A stretch of DNA of 64,000 nt from Achromobacter sp. AONIH1 (GCF_002902905.1 NZ_CP026124.1:4464001-4528000); one strand, 5' to 3'; shown: positions 49,537-59,819, counted from the stretch's first letter. Notes: generated from the sequence alone by a model not told the origin. A program made the numbers and translations.

Positions 49537-50091
49537 TCAGGCGTTGGCCGGCTTGGCCAGGTTCCACATCAGCGCGCGGAACGGCGCCAGCATGCTGATG
49601 TTGACCGCCAGCTTGATCGCCAGATCGCCCGCCATCCAGGTCAGCCAGGGCGTGCCCGTGGCGGCGAAGGCCACGCTGAAGAACACGGCCGTATCCAGCA
49701 CCGCGCCCAACACGCCTGAAATCAACGGCGCGCGCCACCAGCGCTGGTCGCGCAGACGGTCGAAGACCTGGATGTCGACCAGTTGCGCGCAGATATAGGC
49801 CAGACCCGAGGCCAGCGCGATGCGCGGCGAGGCCACCCAGAACGAGACGACCAGCGCGGCGGCGAAACCGAACCAGGCCACGCGCCGCGCCGCCGATGGA
49901 CCGAAACGGCGGTTCAGCACGTCGGTGACCAGGAACGCCACCGGATAGGACAGCCCGCCCCAGGTCAGCCAGTCGTTCAGCGGCACCTGCACCAGGATGT
50001 TGGAACCGACCACCACCAGCAGCATGCACAGTACCGCCACCGCGAACTGCGGCGCGCGCATGGCTTCGTAGCGGCTCGCCTGCGCGCTCAT
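49537..50091 (-). CDS. yhhQ: Queuosine precursor transporter YhhQ
   Basis: The 184-residue membrane protein has five or six helices. It shows the family segments SYPVAFLVTDVLNRRFGPSA, SGLAYICAQLVDIQVFDRLR and AFRALMWNLA-type C-terminal sequence. YhhQ imports preQ0/preQ1, precursors of the tRNA base queuosine. Its ATG overlaps the proC stop by 4 bp, giving translational coupling. The loop containing Asp-Val-Leu-Asn is fully conserved. Confidence 0.92.
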   Translation of the reverse strand: MSAQASRYEAMRAPQFAVAVLCMLLVVVGSNILVQVPLNDWLTWGGLSYPVAFLVTDVLNRRFGPSAARRVAWFGFAAALVVSFWVASPRIALASGLAYICAQLVDIQVFDRLRDQRWWRAPLISGVLGAVLDTAVFFSVAFAATGTPWLTWMAGDLAIKLAVNISMLAPFRALMWNLAKPANA

Positions 50092-50921
50092 TTGCCGAAT
50101 TCCTCCGCCAGCTCGCGCGAACGGCGCGCGGCGGCCGCCAGCGCGTCCTCGACGATGCCGGCGAAGCCCGCCGCGCCGAAGGACGCCAGCGCGGCGGCCG
50201 TTGTGCCGCCCTTGGACGTGACACGCTCGCGCAGGACGGACGGCGGCTCGGACGACTCGGCCGCGAGTTTGGTGGCCCCGGCCAGCGTGCCCAAGGCAAG
50301 CTGGCGCGCCTGCTCGGCCGTCAGGCCGACCTTCTGGCCGCCGGCGATCAGCGCTTCCAGGAACAGGAACACATAAGCCGGGCCGCTGCCCGACAGCGCG
50401 GTCACGCCATCCAGCGCCGCGTCGTCGGCCACCCAGACGACGTCGCCCACGCTGGCCAACAGGCTGGCCGCGAGTTCGCGGTCTTCCTGACCGACGCCAT
50501 CCAGGGCGGCCAGGCCGGTCATGCCCGCGCCCACCAGGGCCGGCGTGTTCGGCATGCAGCGCACCAGGCGGCGGAACGGCTGCTCCGGCGTGCCCAGCCA
50601 GCCGGCCAGGGTATCGGCGCGGATGCCGGCCGCCACGCTTACCACAAGCGTGTCCGGACGCAGCCACTGACGCGTGGACGCCACAACGTCTTTCATGTTC
50701 TGTGGCTTGACCGCGAACACCCAGACGCGGCACCGCGCCAGGGCCTCGTCGGCGGCGGTGGCGGTGGTCATGCCGCGCGCCCGCCACGAGGCGTGCGCCT
50801 CCTCGTTTATGTCAATGACATGGATGTTGCCGGCGGGGCATACTTTGCCAGCCAGCCCGGAAGCCAGGGCGGCGGCCATATTGCCGCCGCCGATGAACGC
50901 AATCGAAAGTTCGTTTTTCAT
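50088..50921 (-). CDS. proC: Pyrroline-5-carboxylate reductase
   Basis: The 277-residue enzyme catalyses the last step of proline synthesis, reducing pyrroline-5-carboxylate with NADPH. The Rossmann motif FIGGGNMAAALASGL is at the N-terminus. RCMPNTPALVGAGMT and ALSGSGPAYVFLFLEALI (substrate loop and dimer helix) are intact. I use ATG 50921 because MKNELSIAFIGGG gives the normal family start. It is divergent from ugpB and co-transcribed with yhhQ. Confidence 0.95.
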   Translation of the reverse strand: MKNELSIAFIGGGNMAAALASGLAGKVCPAGNIHVIDINEEAHASWRARGMTTATAADEALARCRVWVFAVKPQNMKDVVASTRQWLRPDTLVVSVAAGIRADTLAGWLGTPEQPFRRLVRCMPNTPALVGAGMTGLAALDGVGQEDRELAASLLASVGDVVWVADDAALDGVTALSGSGPAYVFLFLEALIAGGQKVGLTAEQARQLALGTLAGATKLAAESSEPPSVLRERVTSKGGTTAAALASFGAAGFAGIVEDALAAAARRSRELAEEFGK

Positions 50922-51011
50922 AATGGGAGGATTGTAAACCGTCATGTCCCTGGGAAAAAAATGAAGAATGTTCGTTCGCGCCCAAAACGCGCAATTTGAC
51001 AGCCGTTTGGA

Positions 51012-51053
51012 GTGATGTGAAAGTCACGCTTTTGTCACAAACAATTCATAAGG
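51012..51053 (+). promoter_or_regulatory. Tandem PHO box of the ugp operon
   Basis: Four units spaced exactly 11 bp apart are visible: GTGAT (51012), GTCAC (51023), GTCAC (51034) and TTCAT (51045). PhoB binds tandem 11-bp repeats with a CTGTCAT/CTGTCAC core, so this is a strong candidate site. CATAAG at 51047-51052 may serve as the -10 hexamer. The box lies about 60-100 bp upstream of the ugpB ATG. Confidence 0.75.
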
Positions 51054-51114
51054 TGACGTGTTTTCCGCGGCCGGAAAATCGGCCGCGACACGCCCAACTG
51101 GAGGAAACCACACC

Positions 51115-52428
51115 ATGCGATCCCACCGTATTGCCCTAACCTTCGCCGCCGTCATGGCCGCGTTCGCCGGCGCCTCGGCCCATGCCGCCACCGAGATCCA
51201 GTTCTGGCACTCGATGGAAGGCGCGCTGGGCGACCGCGTCAACGGGCTGGTCGACGAGTTCAACAAGAAGAACCCCGAATACCAGGTCAAGGCAGTCTAC
51301 AAGGGCAACTACGGCGAGTCGATGAATGCGGGCATCGCCGCGTTCCGCGCCGGCAACGCGCCCGACATCCTCCAGGTCTTCGAAGTCGGCACCGCCACCA
51401 TGATGTACGCCAAGGGCGCCATCAAGCCGGTGCAGCAGATGTCCGAAGAAGCCGGCAACCCGATCGATCCCAAGGAATTCATCGGCGCCGTGGCCGGCTA
51501 CTACTCGTCGGCCGACGGTAAGCTGGTGTCGATGCCGTTCAACAGCTCCACCGTGGTGTTCTACTACAACAAGGACGCCTTCAAGAAGGCCGGCCTGGAC
51601 GCCGACAAGCCGCCCAAGACCTGGGAAGAGCTGGCCGCCGCCGGCCAGAAGCTCAAGGCCGCCGGCCAGGAATGCGGCTACACCACCTCGTGGCCGTCCT
51701 GGGTCCAGCTGGAAACGTTCTCGGCCTGGCACAACGTGCCCTACGCCACCAAGGACAACGGCTTCGGCGGCCTGGACGCCCGCGTTGCCGTGAACACCCC
51801 GCTGCACGTGCGCCACCTGGAAAACCTGGCCAAGCTGGGCAAGGAAGGCATCTTCATGTACGGCGGTCGCGGCGACGAGCCGAACTCGCTGTTCATCAGC
51901 GGCAAGTGCGCCATGATCACCGGCTCGTCGGGCCTGCGCGCCAACATCGCCAAGAACGCCAAGTTCGAATTCGGCACCTCCACCCTGCCCTACTACTCGG
52001 ACGTGCAGGGCGCGCCGCAGAACACCATCATCGGCGGCGCCTCGCTGTGGGTCTTCGCCAACAAGAAGCCGGAAACGTACAAGGGCGTGACCGCCTTCTT
52101 CAAGTTCCTGGCCAGCCCCGAGATCGCCGCCCGCTGGCACCAGCAGACCGGCTACGTGCCCGTCACCAAGGCCGCCTACGAGCTGACCAAGAAGGAAGGC
52201 TTCTACGACAAGAACCCCGGCACCGAAGTCGGCGTCAAGCAGCTGAACGTGGAAACCACCGCTCAATCGCGCGGCCTGCGCCTGGGCTTCCTGCCGCAGA
52301 TCCGTGAAATCGAGGACGCCGAGATCGAGCGCATCGTCTCGGGCAAGGTCACGGCCAAGGACGGCGCCGAGAACATCGTCAAGCGCGGCAACGAGCTGCT
52401 GGAAAAGTTCGAAAAGAGCGTAAAGTAA
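51115..52428 (+). CDS. ugpB: sn-Glycerol-3-phosphate ABC transporter substrate-binding protein UgpB
   Basis: The 437-residue periplasmic protein starts at ATG 51115 behind GGAGG, with a signal peptide ending in SAHAA. EIQFWHSMEGALGDRVNGL and YKGNYGESMNAGIAAFRAG are diagnostic of UgpB. SWVQLETFSAWHNVPYATKD forms part of the glycerol-phosphate site. Together with UgpAEC it imports glycerol-3-phosphate and glycerophosphodiesters, an alternative phosphate source. A PHO box precedes it. Confidence 0.95.
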   Translation: MRSHRIALTFAAVMAAFAGASAHAATEIQFWHSMEGALGDRVNGLVDEFNKKNPEYQVKAVYKGNYGESMNAGIAAFRAGNAPDILQVFEVGTATMMYAKGAIKPVQQMSEEAGNPIDPKEFIGAVAGYYSSADGKLVSMPFNSSTVVFYYNKDAFKKAGLDADKPPKTWEELAAAGQKLKAAGQECGYTTSWPSWVQLETFSAWHNVPYATKDNGFGGLDARVAVNTPLHVRHLENLAKLGKEGIFMYGGRGDEPNSLFISGKCAMITGSSGLRANIAKNAKFEFGTSTLPYYSDVQGAPQNTIIGGASLWVFANKKPETYKGVTAFFKFLASPEIAARWHQQTGYVPVTKAAYELTKKEGFYDKNPGTEVGVKQLNVETTAQSRGLRLGFLPQIREIEDAEIERIVSGKVTAKDGAENIVKRGNELLEKFEKSVK

Positions 52429-52454
52429 CGCCCGTCTCCCGCCAGGGAGGCATC

Positions 52455-52484
52455 CTGCGGCGGCCCGGCGACGGGCCGCCGCAG
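52455..52484 (+). terminator. Strong hairpin between ugpB and ugpA
   Basis: CTGCGGCGGCCC and GGGCCGCCGCAG form a perfect 12-bp stem around a 6-nt loop, 26 bp after the ugpB stop. No T tract follows, so it is more likely a 3' stabiliser or partial attenuator than a full terminator. Such an element would raise UgpB above the permease subunits. Confidence 0.6.
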
Positions 52485-52617
52485 TCGTAAAGTTCGTAGT
52501 TTCACAGGCTTGAAGCCCTGGTCATTTTGGGGCTTTGGGCCTATCGTGCTTTCAGGCACGAGGTTCTTCCGGCGGCGATCTTCCATCGCCGCTTTTCTGT
52601 ACCCTTGGGTTCCCCCT

Positions 52618-53499
52618 ATGGAAAAACGCGTTGTATTCGGGCATAAGACCCTGCCCTATCTGCTGCTGCTGCCGCAGATCGTCATCACAGTGGTCTTCTT
52701 CTTCCTGCCCGCCGGACAAGCCATGTGGCAGTCCATGCGGCTCGAAGACGCCTTCGGCCTGTCGTCCGAGTTCGTCGGCATCGACAACTTCGTCGAATTG
52801 TTCAAGCAGCAAGCCTACCTGGACTCGTTCCGCGTCACCGCCGTGTTCTCGGTGCTGGTGGCCGTGGTCGGCCTGGGCGTGTCGCTGCTGCTTGCCGTCA
52901 TGGCGGACCGCGTGATCCGCGGCGCCGGCCTCTACAAGACCCTGCTGATCTGGCCCTACGCCGTCGCGCCGGCCGTGGTCGGCGTGCTGTGGCTGTTCAT
53001 GTTCTCGCCCTCGGTCGGCATCCTGGCCGTCGCGCTGAACCACTCCGGCGTCAACTGGAACCCGCGCCTGAACGGCAACCAGGCCATGATGCTGGTGTTG
53101 ATCGCGGCCGTGTGGAAGCAGGTGTCGTACAACTTCCTGTTCTTCCTGGCCGGCCTGCAATCGATCCCGCGCTCGCTGATCGAAGCCGCCGCCATCGACG
53201 GCGCCTCGCCCACGCGACGCTTCTGGAGCATCGTCTTCCCGCTGCTGTCGCCCACCACGTTCTTCCTGCTGGTGGTCAACATCATCTATGCGTTCTTCGA
53301 CACCTTCGCCGTGGTGGACACCACCACGCAGGGCGGTCCCGGCACCTCGACCTCGATCCTGGTCTACAAGGTGTACAGCGACGGCTTCCGCGGCCTGGAC
53401 CTGGGTTCGTCCGCGGCTCAGTCCGTGGTGCTGATGTTCATTGTGATTGCCTTGACGGTCGTGCAGTTCCGCTACGTCGACCGCAAAGTGCAGTATTGA
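52618..53499 (+). CDS. ugpA: Glycerol-3-phosphate ABC transporter permease UgpA
   Basis: The 293-residue inner-membrane protein starts [20 protein letters not shown]. It has six membrane helices and the EAA loop [20 protein letters not shown] that docks on Ugp[21 protein letters not shown] is typical of UgpA. The 190-bp gap from ugpB contains a strong hairpin. UgpE follows 21 bp later. Confidence 0.95.
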   Translation: MEKRVVFGHKTLPYLLLLPQIVITVVFFFLPAGQAMWQSMRLEDAFGLSSEFVGIDNFVELFKQQAYLDSFRVTAVFSVLVAVVGLGVSLLLAVMADRVIRGAGLYKTLLIWPYAVAPAVVGVLWLFMFSPSVGILAVALNHSGVNWNPRLNGNQAMMLVLIAAVWKQVSYNFLFFLAGLQSIPRSLIEAAAIDGASPTRRFWSIVFPLLSPTTFFLLVVNIIYAFFDTFAVVDTTTQGGPGTSTSILVYKVYSDGFRGLDLGSSAAQSVVLMFIVIALTVVQFRYVDRKVQY

Positions 53500-53520
53500 T
53501 TTTGTTCGAGGCTACTAACA

Positions 53521-54372
53521 ATGGTTGAACGCCGTCCCTGGCTGGATATTCTGGCCCACGTCATCCTGCTCTGCGGCGTGGCGATGGTGGCATTTCCGCT
53601 CTACGTCACTTTCGTCGCGTCCACCCAGACGGCGCAGGAAGTGGCATCCGCGCCTATGTCCCTGCTCCCTGGCAAGCACTTCGTCGACAACTACATGCAG
53701 GCGCTGTTCGGCGGCTCGTCCGGCGGCTCCGCCGGCGCGCCGGTGGGCCGCATGATGTACGTCAGCCTGATCATGGCGCTGGCGATCTCCATCGGCAAGA
53801 TCGCGATCTCGCTGCTGTCGGCCTTCGCGGTGGTGTACTTCCGCTTCCCCGGCCGCATGTTCTTCTTCTGGATGATCTTCGTCACGCTGATGCTGCCCGT
53901 GGAAGTGCGGATCGCGCCGACCTACAAGGTGGTCGCCGACCTCGGCCTGCTCAACAGCTACGCCGGCCTGACGCTGCCGCTGATCGCCTCGGCCACCGCC
54001 ACCTTCCTGTTCCGCCAGTTCTTCCTGACCGTGCCGGACGAGCTGATCGAGGCCGCCCGCATCGACGGCGCCGGCCCGCTGCGCTTTTTCCGCGACGTGC
54101 TGCTGCCGCTGTCCAAGACCAGCATCGCCGCGCTGTTCGTGATCCAGTTCATCTACGGCTGGAACCAGTACCTGTGGCCGCTGCTGGTCACCACCCAGGA
54201 AGACATGTACCCCGTCGTGATCGGCATCAAGCGCATGATCAGCGGCGGCGACAGCGTGACCGAATGGAACATCACCATGGCCACCGCCATGCTGGCCATG
54301 ATCCCGCCCGCGCTGGTGGTCATCCTGATGCAGAAATGGTTCGTCAAGGGTCTGGTCGACACTGAAAAGTGA
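53521..54372 (+). CDS. ugpE: Glycerol-3-phosphate ABC transporter permease UgpE
   Basis: The 283-residue protein has six membrane helices and the EAA loop [39 protein letters not shown] at the N-terminus and [20 protein letters not shown] are UgpE-like. It forms the translocation pore with UgpA. Confidence 0.95.
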   Translation: MVERRPWLDILAHVILLCGVAMVAFPLYVTFVASTQTAQEVASAPMSLLPGKHFVDNYMQALFGGSSGGSAGAPVGRMMYVSLIMALAISIGKIAISLLSAFAVVYFRFPGRMFFFWMIFVTLMLPVEVRIAPTYKVVADLGLLNSYAGLTLPLIASATATFLFRQFFLTVPDELIEAARIDGAGPLRFFRDVLLPLSKTSIAALFVIQFIYGWNQYLWPLLVTTQEDMYPVVIGIKRMISGGDSVTEWNITMATAMLAMIPPALVVILMQKWFVKGLVDTEK

Positions 54373-54437
54373 CGCTTGCCCATTGCGTTTGCGCACCACG
54401 CCCGCCCGAACACGACTCAGATAACACGAATTAACTC

Positions 54438-55526
<1,089 letters not shown>

Positions 55527-55548
55527 TCCCGCGCTTCGCCGAAACAGG

Positions 55549-55574
55549 AACGGGCGCCGCATGCGGCGCCCGTT
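55549..55574. terminator. Bidirectional terminator between ugpC and mipA
   Basis: AACGGGCGCCGC and GCGGCGCCCGTT flank an AT pair, forming a nearly perfect 26-bp palindrome followed on the plus strand by TTTCG. It lies 22 bp after ugpC and 36 bp beyond the convergent mipA stop. Confidence 0.75.
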
Positions 55575-55610
55575 TCGCATCCGGCGGGCGGATCCGCCCG
55601 CCCTCTTCCA

Positions 55611-56507
55611 TCAATACGTGTACGTGACCATCGTGCCGACGGAGTACTGATTGCGTTCCTTCACGATCGGGCTGTCCTTGGCGTCGCCGAACAGGCGGCG
55701 CGCCTCGGCGGCGGCCGTCAGCGTCCAGGACTTGCTCAGCGGATACGACCACACCGCGCCCAGCGCGATGCTTTCCAGGCCGCCCTCGGCCTCGTACTTG
55801 CGATAGCCGGACTTGGCCGACTGGCGGCCGCTGACGCCGTACCAGGTGCGCATGTAGTTGCCGTCGCCGAAGGTGCTGTTCAGCGACAGGCCGATCTTGC
55901 CGGCCGGACCGTCATAGACCTTGGCGCTGGCGCCCAGGTTGAACAGCGTGTAGGCGCTGCCGGTGTCGCGGTCGTCGCCCTTCTTGAACGCGTGCTGCAC
56001 CGAGGCGGACAGTGTCACCGGGCCGACGTCGGTCTCCGCGTCGAAACCAACCTGCGCGCGGCTCTTGATGTCGCCCATGCCGCGCAGCGCGTTCGAGCCT
56101 TCCAGGCCCTTCTTGTGGTCCTTGCGCGAGGCGCTGGGGCCAACGTAGATGCGGAACGTGCTGCCCATCGTGTTTGTTTCCCAACCCAGGCCATGGTCGG
56201 TGTTCAGGAAAATGCCGTAGGGACTGCGCACGCCGAAGCCGAACACGGGCACCGCGACGCTCTCGTCGCTGCCGCTGTAACGCGGCACATAGGCGCCACC
56301 CACCGTACCGTAGAAGGACCACTGGTCCTGCACCATGCCGGTGGCGCCACCCCTGGCGACCTCCAGTTCGCGAGATGTGGCGCCGCGCTTGCCGGAAGCG
56401 TTGCCGGCGCCATCCTCGGCCGCCATCGAAATGACAGGCAGCAGGGCCAGGGTGCATGCGGCGGCCACGCGGCGCGGCTTGAGGACTAACAGGGTAGATC
56501 GCTTCAT
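55611..56507 (-). CDS. MipA/OmpV family outer-membrane protein
   Basis: The 298-residue protein has a signal peptide ending in SMAAE and a beta-barrel rich in alternating hydrophobic residues. It ends in VTYTY, with the aromatic C-terminal residue required for BAM insertion. GGAYVPRYSGSDESVAVPVF is the family signature. MipA/OmpV proteins are 10- or 12-strand barrels; MipA links murein synthase MltA to PBP1b, while others are porins or adhesins. Confidence 0.92.
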   Translation of the reverse strand: MKRSTLLVLKPRRVAAACTLALLPVISMAAEDGAGNASGKRGATSRELEVARGGATGMVQDQWSFYGTVGGAYVPRYSGSDESVAVPVFGFGVRSPYGIFLNTDHGLGWETNTMGSTFRIYVGPSASRKDHKKGLEGSNALRGMGDIKSRAQVGFDAETDVGPVTLSASVQHAFKKGDDRDTGSAYTLFNLGASAKVYDGPAGKIGLSLNSTFGDGNYMRTWYGVSGRQSAKSGYRKYEAEGGLESIALGAVWSYPLSKSWTLTAAAEARRLFGDAKDSPIVKERNQYSVGTMVTYTY

Positions 56508-56575
56508 AGAGCTTCCAGGGAAACGAGGTTGAGGAGGTACTGCTTACAGCCGCCGCGCGGCACGCGGCGTCAAAT

Positions 56576-57685
56576 CTAGCGGACGTCGTCGCCGTACTTG
56601 GCCTGGCGCATCAGCGTCATGGCCAGCGTCGAAACCGATGCCACCAGCGGCTCGGCCGTATCGGCATTGCTCATGACCAGCACGGCGAGCTTGTCGCGCG
56701 GGGCCAGTACATAGCGGGAATGAAAGGCTTCGGTAGCGCCGCTGTGCGAACGCATCGCGTCGCCCGCGACGCCGTCCTCGTCACAGGGCGCGACCAGCCA
56801 GGACAGGGCCAGCCGGCAAGGCAGGCTGATGCCATCGGCCACGGTTTCCAGGTTCAGGATCGCCTGCGCGGACTCGGCCTTGAGCACTCGGGTATCGCGG
56901 TAGCGGCCTTCGGCGAACAGCATGCTGCTGAAGCGCGCCATCTCCGACGAACTCATCCACAACCCCTCGGCGGCCGCGTTGTCCAGAGGCGCTTCCGACC
57001 AGGGCTTGCCGCGCCGATAGCCGGCGGCGCGCAGCTCCAGCATGCGCTCATCGGCCTGGTACCCGGCGCGGGAAATGTTCAGCGGGCGCAGGATCGCGCG
57101 GCGCATATAGGTGTCGAAGGGCTCTTCGGCCGCGTGCGCCACCATGTCGCCCAGCAAGGCATAGCCCATGTCGGAACGCGCCCTGCCCATGGTGTCCTCG
57201 GGCGTGTCCGGGCGCAGCGTCAGCAGGCTGCGCGCGGTGACCGGATGCGCGCCCAGCCATTGCATGGCCGCGCGGCGCGGCTGGATCTCCCACTGCGGCA
57301 GCGCCTGCGCCGCGGGCATGTCCAGCGCCAGGCGCCCGTCGTCGGCGGCGCGCATGACGCCCGCCGCCGTCACCAGCTTGGAAATCGCACCGACGCGGTA
57401 CAGCGTGTCGCTGGACGCGCTGCGATGGCGCGCCTCGTCCGCATAGCCGAACCCGGCGCTCCAGACCAGCTTCTGATCATCGACCAGCGCGATCGACAGC
57501 CCGGGCACGTCCAGCGCGCTCAGGTCATGGGAAATGCGCTTAGTGAGATAGCTCACCACCGCGTGATAGTCGCCCTTGGATATGGCCGGCGGCTTGGCCG
57601 GCGGCACGCCCTGGCAACCGCCGGCAAAAGCCAGCAATGCGCCTAGGACAAGGGTACGGGCAAACGGAAACATGACGTGCGGCAA
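56576..57685 (-). CDS. Beta-lactamase-fold serine hydrolase homologue with lost catalytic serine
   Basis: The 369-residue exported protein has a hydrophobic signal and a weak lipobox AGGC (about residue 24). The overall layout is that of class C beta-lactamase/esterase family proteins: DVPGLSIALVDDQKLVWSAG, LYRVGAISKLVTAAG and HSGATEAFHS are recognisable. The active-site SxxK motif reads AISK, so the nucleophile is Ala (codon GCG), and the YxN motif reads RSD. The family's catalytic machinery is therefore missing, although the reading frame is intact. It may be a binding protein or a pseudo-enzyme. Its promoter overlaps a CTTYACAAAC direct repeat. Confidence 0.85.
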   Translation of the reverse strand: MPHVMFPFARTLVLGALLAFAGGCQGVPPAKPPAISKGDYHAVVSYLTKRISHDLSALDVPGLSIALVDDQKLVWSAGFGYADEARHRSASSDTLYRVGAISKLVTAAGVMRAADDGRLALDMPAAQALPQWEIQPRRAAMQWLGAHPVTARSLLTLRPDTPEDTMGRARSDMGYALLGDMVAHAAEEPFDTYMRRAILRPLNISRAGYQADERMLELRAAGYRRGKPWSEAPLDNAAAEGLWMSSSEMARFSSMLFAEGRYRDTRVLKAESAQAILNLETVADGISLPCRLALSWLVAPCDEDGVAGDAMRSHSGATEAFHSRYVLAPRDKLAVLVMSNADTAEPLVASVSTLAMTLMRQAKYGDDVR

Positions 57686-57753
57686 AGCCTCTGATGAGAA
57701 CTGCCGTCATGCTATCGATGGGTCAAGCTCCGTTCTTTCCTGCTTTGTATGGA

Positions 57754-57785
57754 GTTTGTAAAGATTGGACAGGATGTTTGTGAAG
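57754..57785 (-). promoter_or_regulatory. Direct repeat CTTYACAAAC, possible response-regulator box
   Basis: On the minus strand CTTCACAAAC (57785-57776) and CTTTACAAAC (57763-57754) are spaced 22 bp apart, two helical turns. They precede the serine-hydrolase homologue and lie just beyond the RstB-like kinase gene. Such repeats suit an OmpR-family dimer. The link to the adjacent regulator is inferred. Confidence 0.45.
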
Positions 57786-57835
57786 TTTATTGAAGACGCC
57801 CGTCCAGAGCGGCCTTCCGGGCAGCGTCGCAGCGC

Positions 57836-59125
57836 TCAGGCTGCCTTCCAGCTGATGATGAAACGGGCCCCGCCCAGCGGGCTGTCCACCACCTCGGCCG
57901 TGCCGTTGTGCCAGCGCGCCACCCGGCTGACGATCGCCAGCCCCAGGCCGGTACCGCCGGTGCCGCGGTCGCGGCTTTCGTCCAGCCGGATGAACGGCTC
58001 GAAGATGCGCTCGCGGTCCTCCAGAGGAATGCCGGGACCGTCATCGTCCACCATGAGCACATACTCGCGCGGCGCGGGCGAGACCAGACTCACCCGGATA
58101 TTGCCGCCGGCGTAGCGGATGGCGTTCTGCAGCAGGTTCAGCAGGGCCCGCGTCATATAGCGCTGATTCAGGTGCACCTGCGCCACCTGGCATAGCGCCA
58201 CCTCGCAACGCACGCCGCGCTGGCCGGCCTCGAAATCGGCATGCTGGACCACGGAGTCCAGCCAGCCGCGCGCGTCCTGCGCCTGCAGCGCCAGGCCGTC
58301 GCTGTGCTCCAGCCGCGCATACATCAACAACTCGGAGGCCATGCTGTCCAGCTCGGCCACGTCGTTCTTCATTTCCTCGATCAGGCGCGCGCGCGCGGCC
58401 TCGTCCCGTTCGCGGCCCATCATGTCCAGCTCGAACGACAGGCGCGCGATGGGCGTGCGCAGCTCGTGCGAGACGGCGTTGGTCAGTTCGCGCTGGTTGC
58501 TGATCAGGGCGCCGATGCGCTCGGACATCTGGTTGAAGGTTTCACCCAGATTGCCGATGCTGGAATGGCGCGACAGCCGGGCGCGCGCCTGCAGGTCGCC
58601 TTGGCCCATGCGCTGCGCCGCCGTCTTGAGCGCCTCCAGATCGCGCCAGATGGGCAGCGCCCACACCAGCATGAACGCGCACAGCAGCAGGCCCAGCGCG
58701 GAATAGACCGCCGCGATCACCCAGGGTCCGATCGACGGTTCGGGCGGCAGCTTGAGCTCCAGCCACTGGCCGCCCGCGCCCGGGATGCCGGCCACGAAGG
58801 TCTGCATCTTGTCGCGGATGAAGAAATCGCCCGCGCGGATGGCCTGCCGTTCCTTGTCGCTGGCGTTGTAATCGCGCGCGTTCACGACCCGCAGTCGCAG
58901 GCCGTAGTACGGCGCGAGCTGGTCGTCGATGTGAGTCTGCCGGGAGGCCGGCTCGATGCGCGACAGCTCCTGCACCAGACTGTGGATCTGGCCGCGCACC
59001 GATTCGCGCGTATAGGCATCACTGACCGGCTCGAACAGGTAGTTGGCGGAACGGTCCACGATCTCGTTGGAGATCACGAAGCCCACCGCCAGCACCACGA
59101 AGAGCCGCAGGACGAACTTAAGCAT
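57836..59125 (-). CDS. rstB: RstB-like sensor histidine kinase
   Basis: The 429-residue kinase starts MLKFVLRLFVV at ATG 59125, overlapping the response regulator stop by 8 bp. It has two membrane helices around a periplasmic domain of about 130 residues, a HAMP region, SHELRTPIARL with the phospho-acceptor His, NLLQNAIRYA, DDDGPGIP and GTGGTGLGLAIV. It is similar along its whole length to the orphan kinase at 26485-27780. The signal is unknown. The symbol reflects family resemblance, not proven orthology. Confidence 0.9.
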   Translation of the reverse strand: MLKFVLRLFVVLAVGFVISNEIVDRSANYLFEPVSDAYTRESVRGQIHSLVQELSRIEPASRQTHIDDQLAPYYGLRLRVVNARDYNASDKERQAIRAGDFFIRDKMQTFVAGIPGAGGQWLELKLPPEPSIGPWVIAAVYSALGLLLCAFMLVWALPIWRDLEALKTAAQRMGQGDLQARARLSRHSSIGNLGETFNQMSERIGALISNQRELTNAVSHELRTPIARLSFELDMMGRERDEAARARLIEEMKNDVAELDSMASELLMYARLEHSDGLALQAQDARGWLDSVVQHADFEAGQRGVRCEVALCQVAQVHLNQRYMTRALLNLLQNAIRYAGGNIRVSLVSPAPREYVLMVDDDGPGIPLEDRERIFEPFIRLDESRDRGTGGTGLGLAIVSRVARWHNGTAEVVDSPLGGARFIISWKAA

Positions 59126-59819
59126 CCTCGCCCTCGTGTGCCTTGGGCGAGAACAGATAGCCCTTGCCCCACACGGTCTTGATGCGCGCCGGATCGCGCG
59201 GGTCGTCGTCCAGCTTGCGGCGCAGCTTGCTGACGCAGACGTCGACGCTGCGGTCCAGGCCATTGAACTCGATGCCGCGCACGGCATTGAGCAGGTCGTC
59301 GCGGGTCAGCACCTGCCCGGCCTGGCTGGCCAGCGCCCACAGCATCTCGAATTCCATGGTGGTCAGGTCGACCTCCGCGCCCGCGTGCACCACGGCGCGG
59401 GTGCGCCGGTCGATGACCAGCGGGCCGAATTCCAGACGCTCCGGCGGTTCGTCCAGCTGGCTGTGCCGGCGCAGCAGCGCGCGGATGCGCGCCAGCAGCA
59501 CGCGCGGCTCGACCGGCTTGATGACGTAATCGTCCGCGCCCGACTCCAGGCCCAGGATCTGGTCCAGATCGTCCTCGCGGGCGGTCAGCATCAGGATGGG
59601 TGCGGAAGAGAACGCGCGCAGGTCGCGGCATACCTGCAGGCCATCGCGGCCCGGCAGCATCAGGTCCAGGATGGTGATGGCCGGATCGTGCCTGCGGAAC
59701 GCCTCGACCGCGTGGTCGCCGCGATAGGCCTGCGCCACGTTGAACCCATGTTGCTCCAGGAACTGGGCAATCAGGCGCGATAGCTTGGGATCGTCTTCGA
59801 CTAGCAGGGCCTTGGTCAT
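59118..59819 (-). CDS. rstA: RstA-like OmpR-family response regulator
   Basis: The 233-residue regulator starts MTKALLVEDDPKLSRLI. The receiver domain has the acidic pair in VEDD, the phospho-acceptor Asp in ILDLMLPGRDG, the switch Thr in LTAREDD and Lys in YVIKPVEP. The C-terminal winged helix contains LTTMEFEMLWALA and VCVSKLRRKLDDDP. A GTG nine bases upstream (59828) is a possible alternative start. It is co-transcribed with the kinase. Confidence 0.93.
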   Translation of the reverse strand: MTKALLVEDDPKLSRLIAQFLEQHGFNVAQAYRGDHAVEAFRRHDPAITILDLMLPGRDGLQVCRDLRAFSSAPILMLTAREDDLDQILGLESGADDYVIKPVEPRVLLARIRALLRRHSQLDEPPERLEFGPLVIDRRTRAVVHAGAEVDLTTMEFEMLWALASQAGQVLTRDDLLNAVRGIEFNGLDRSVDVCVSKLRRKLDDDPRDPARIKTVWGKGYLFSPKAHEGEDA

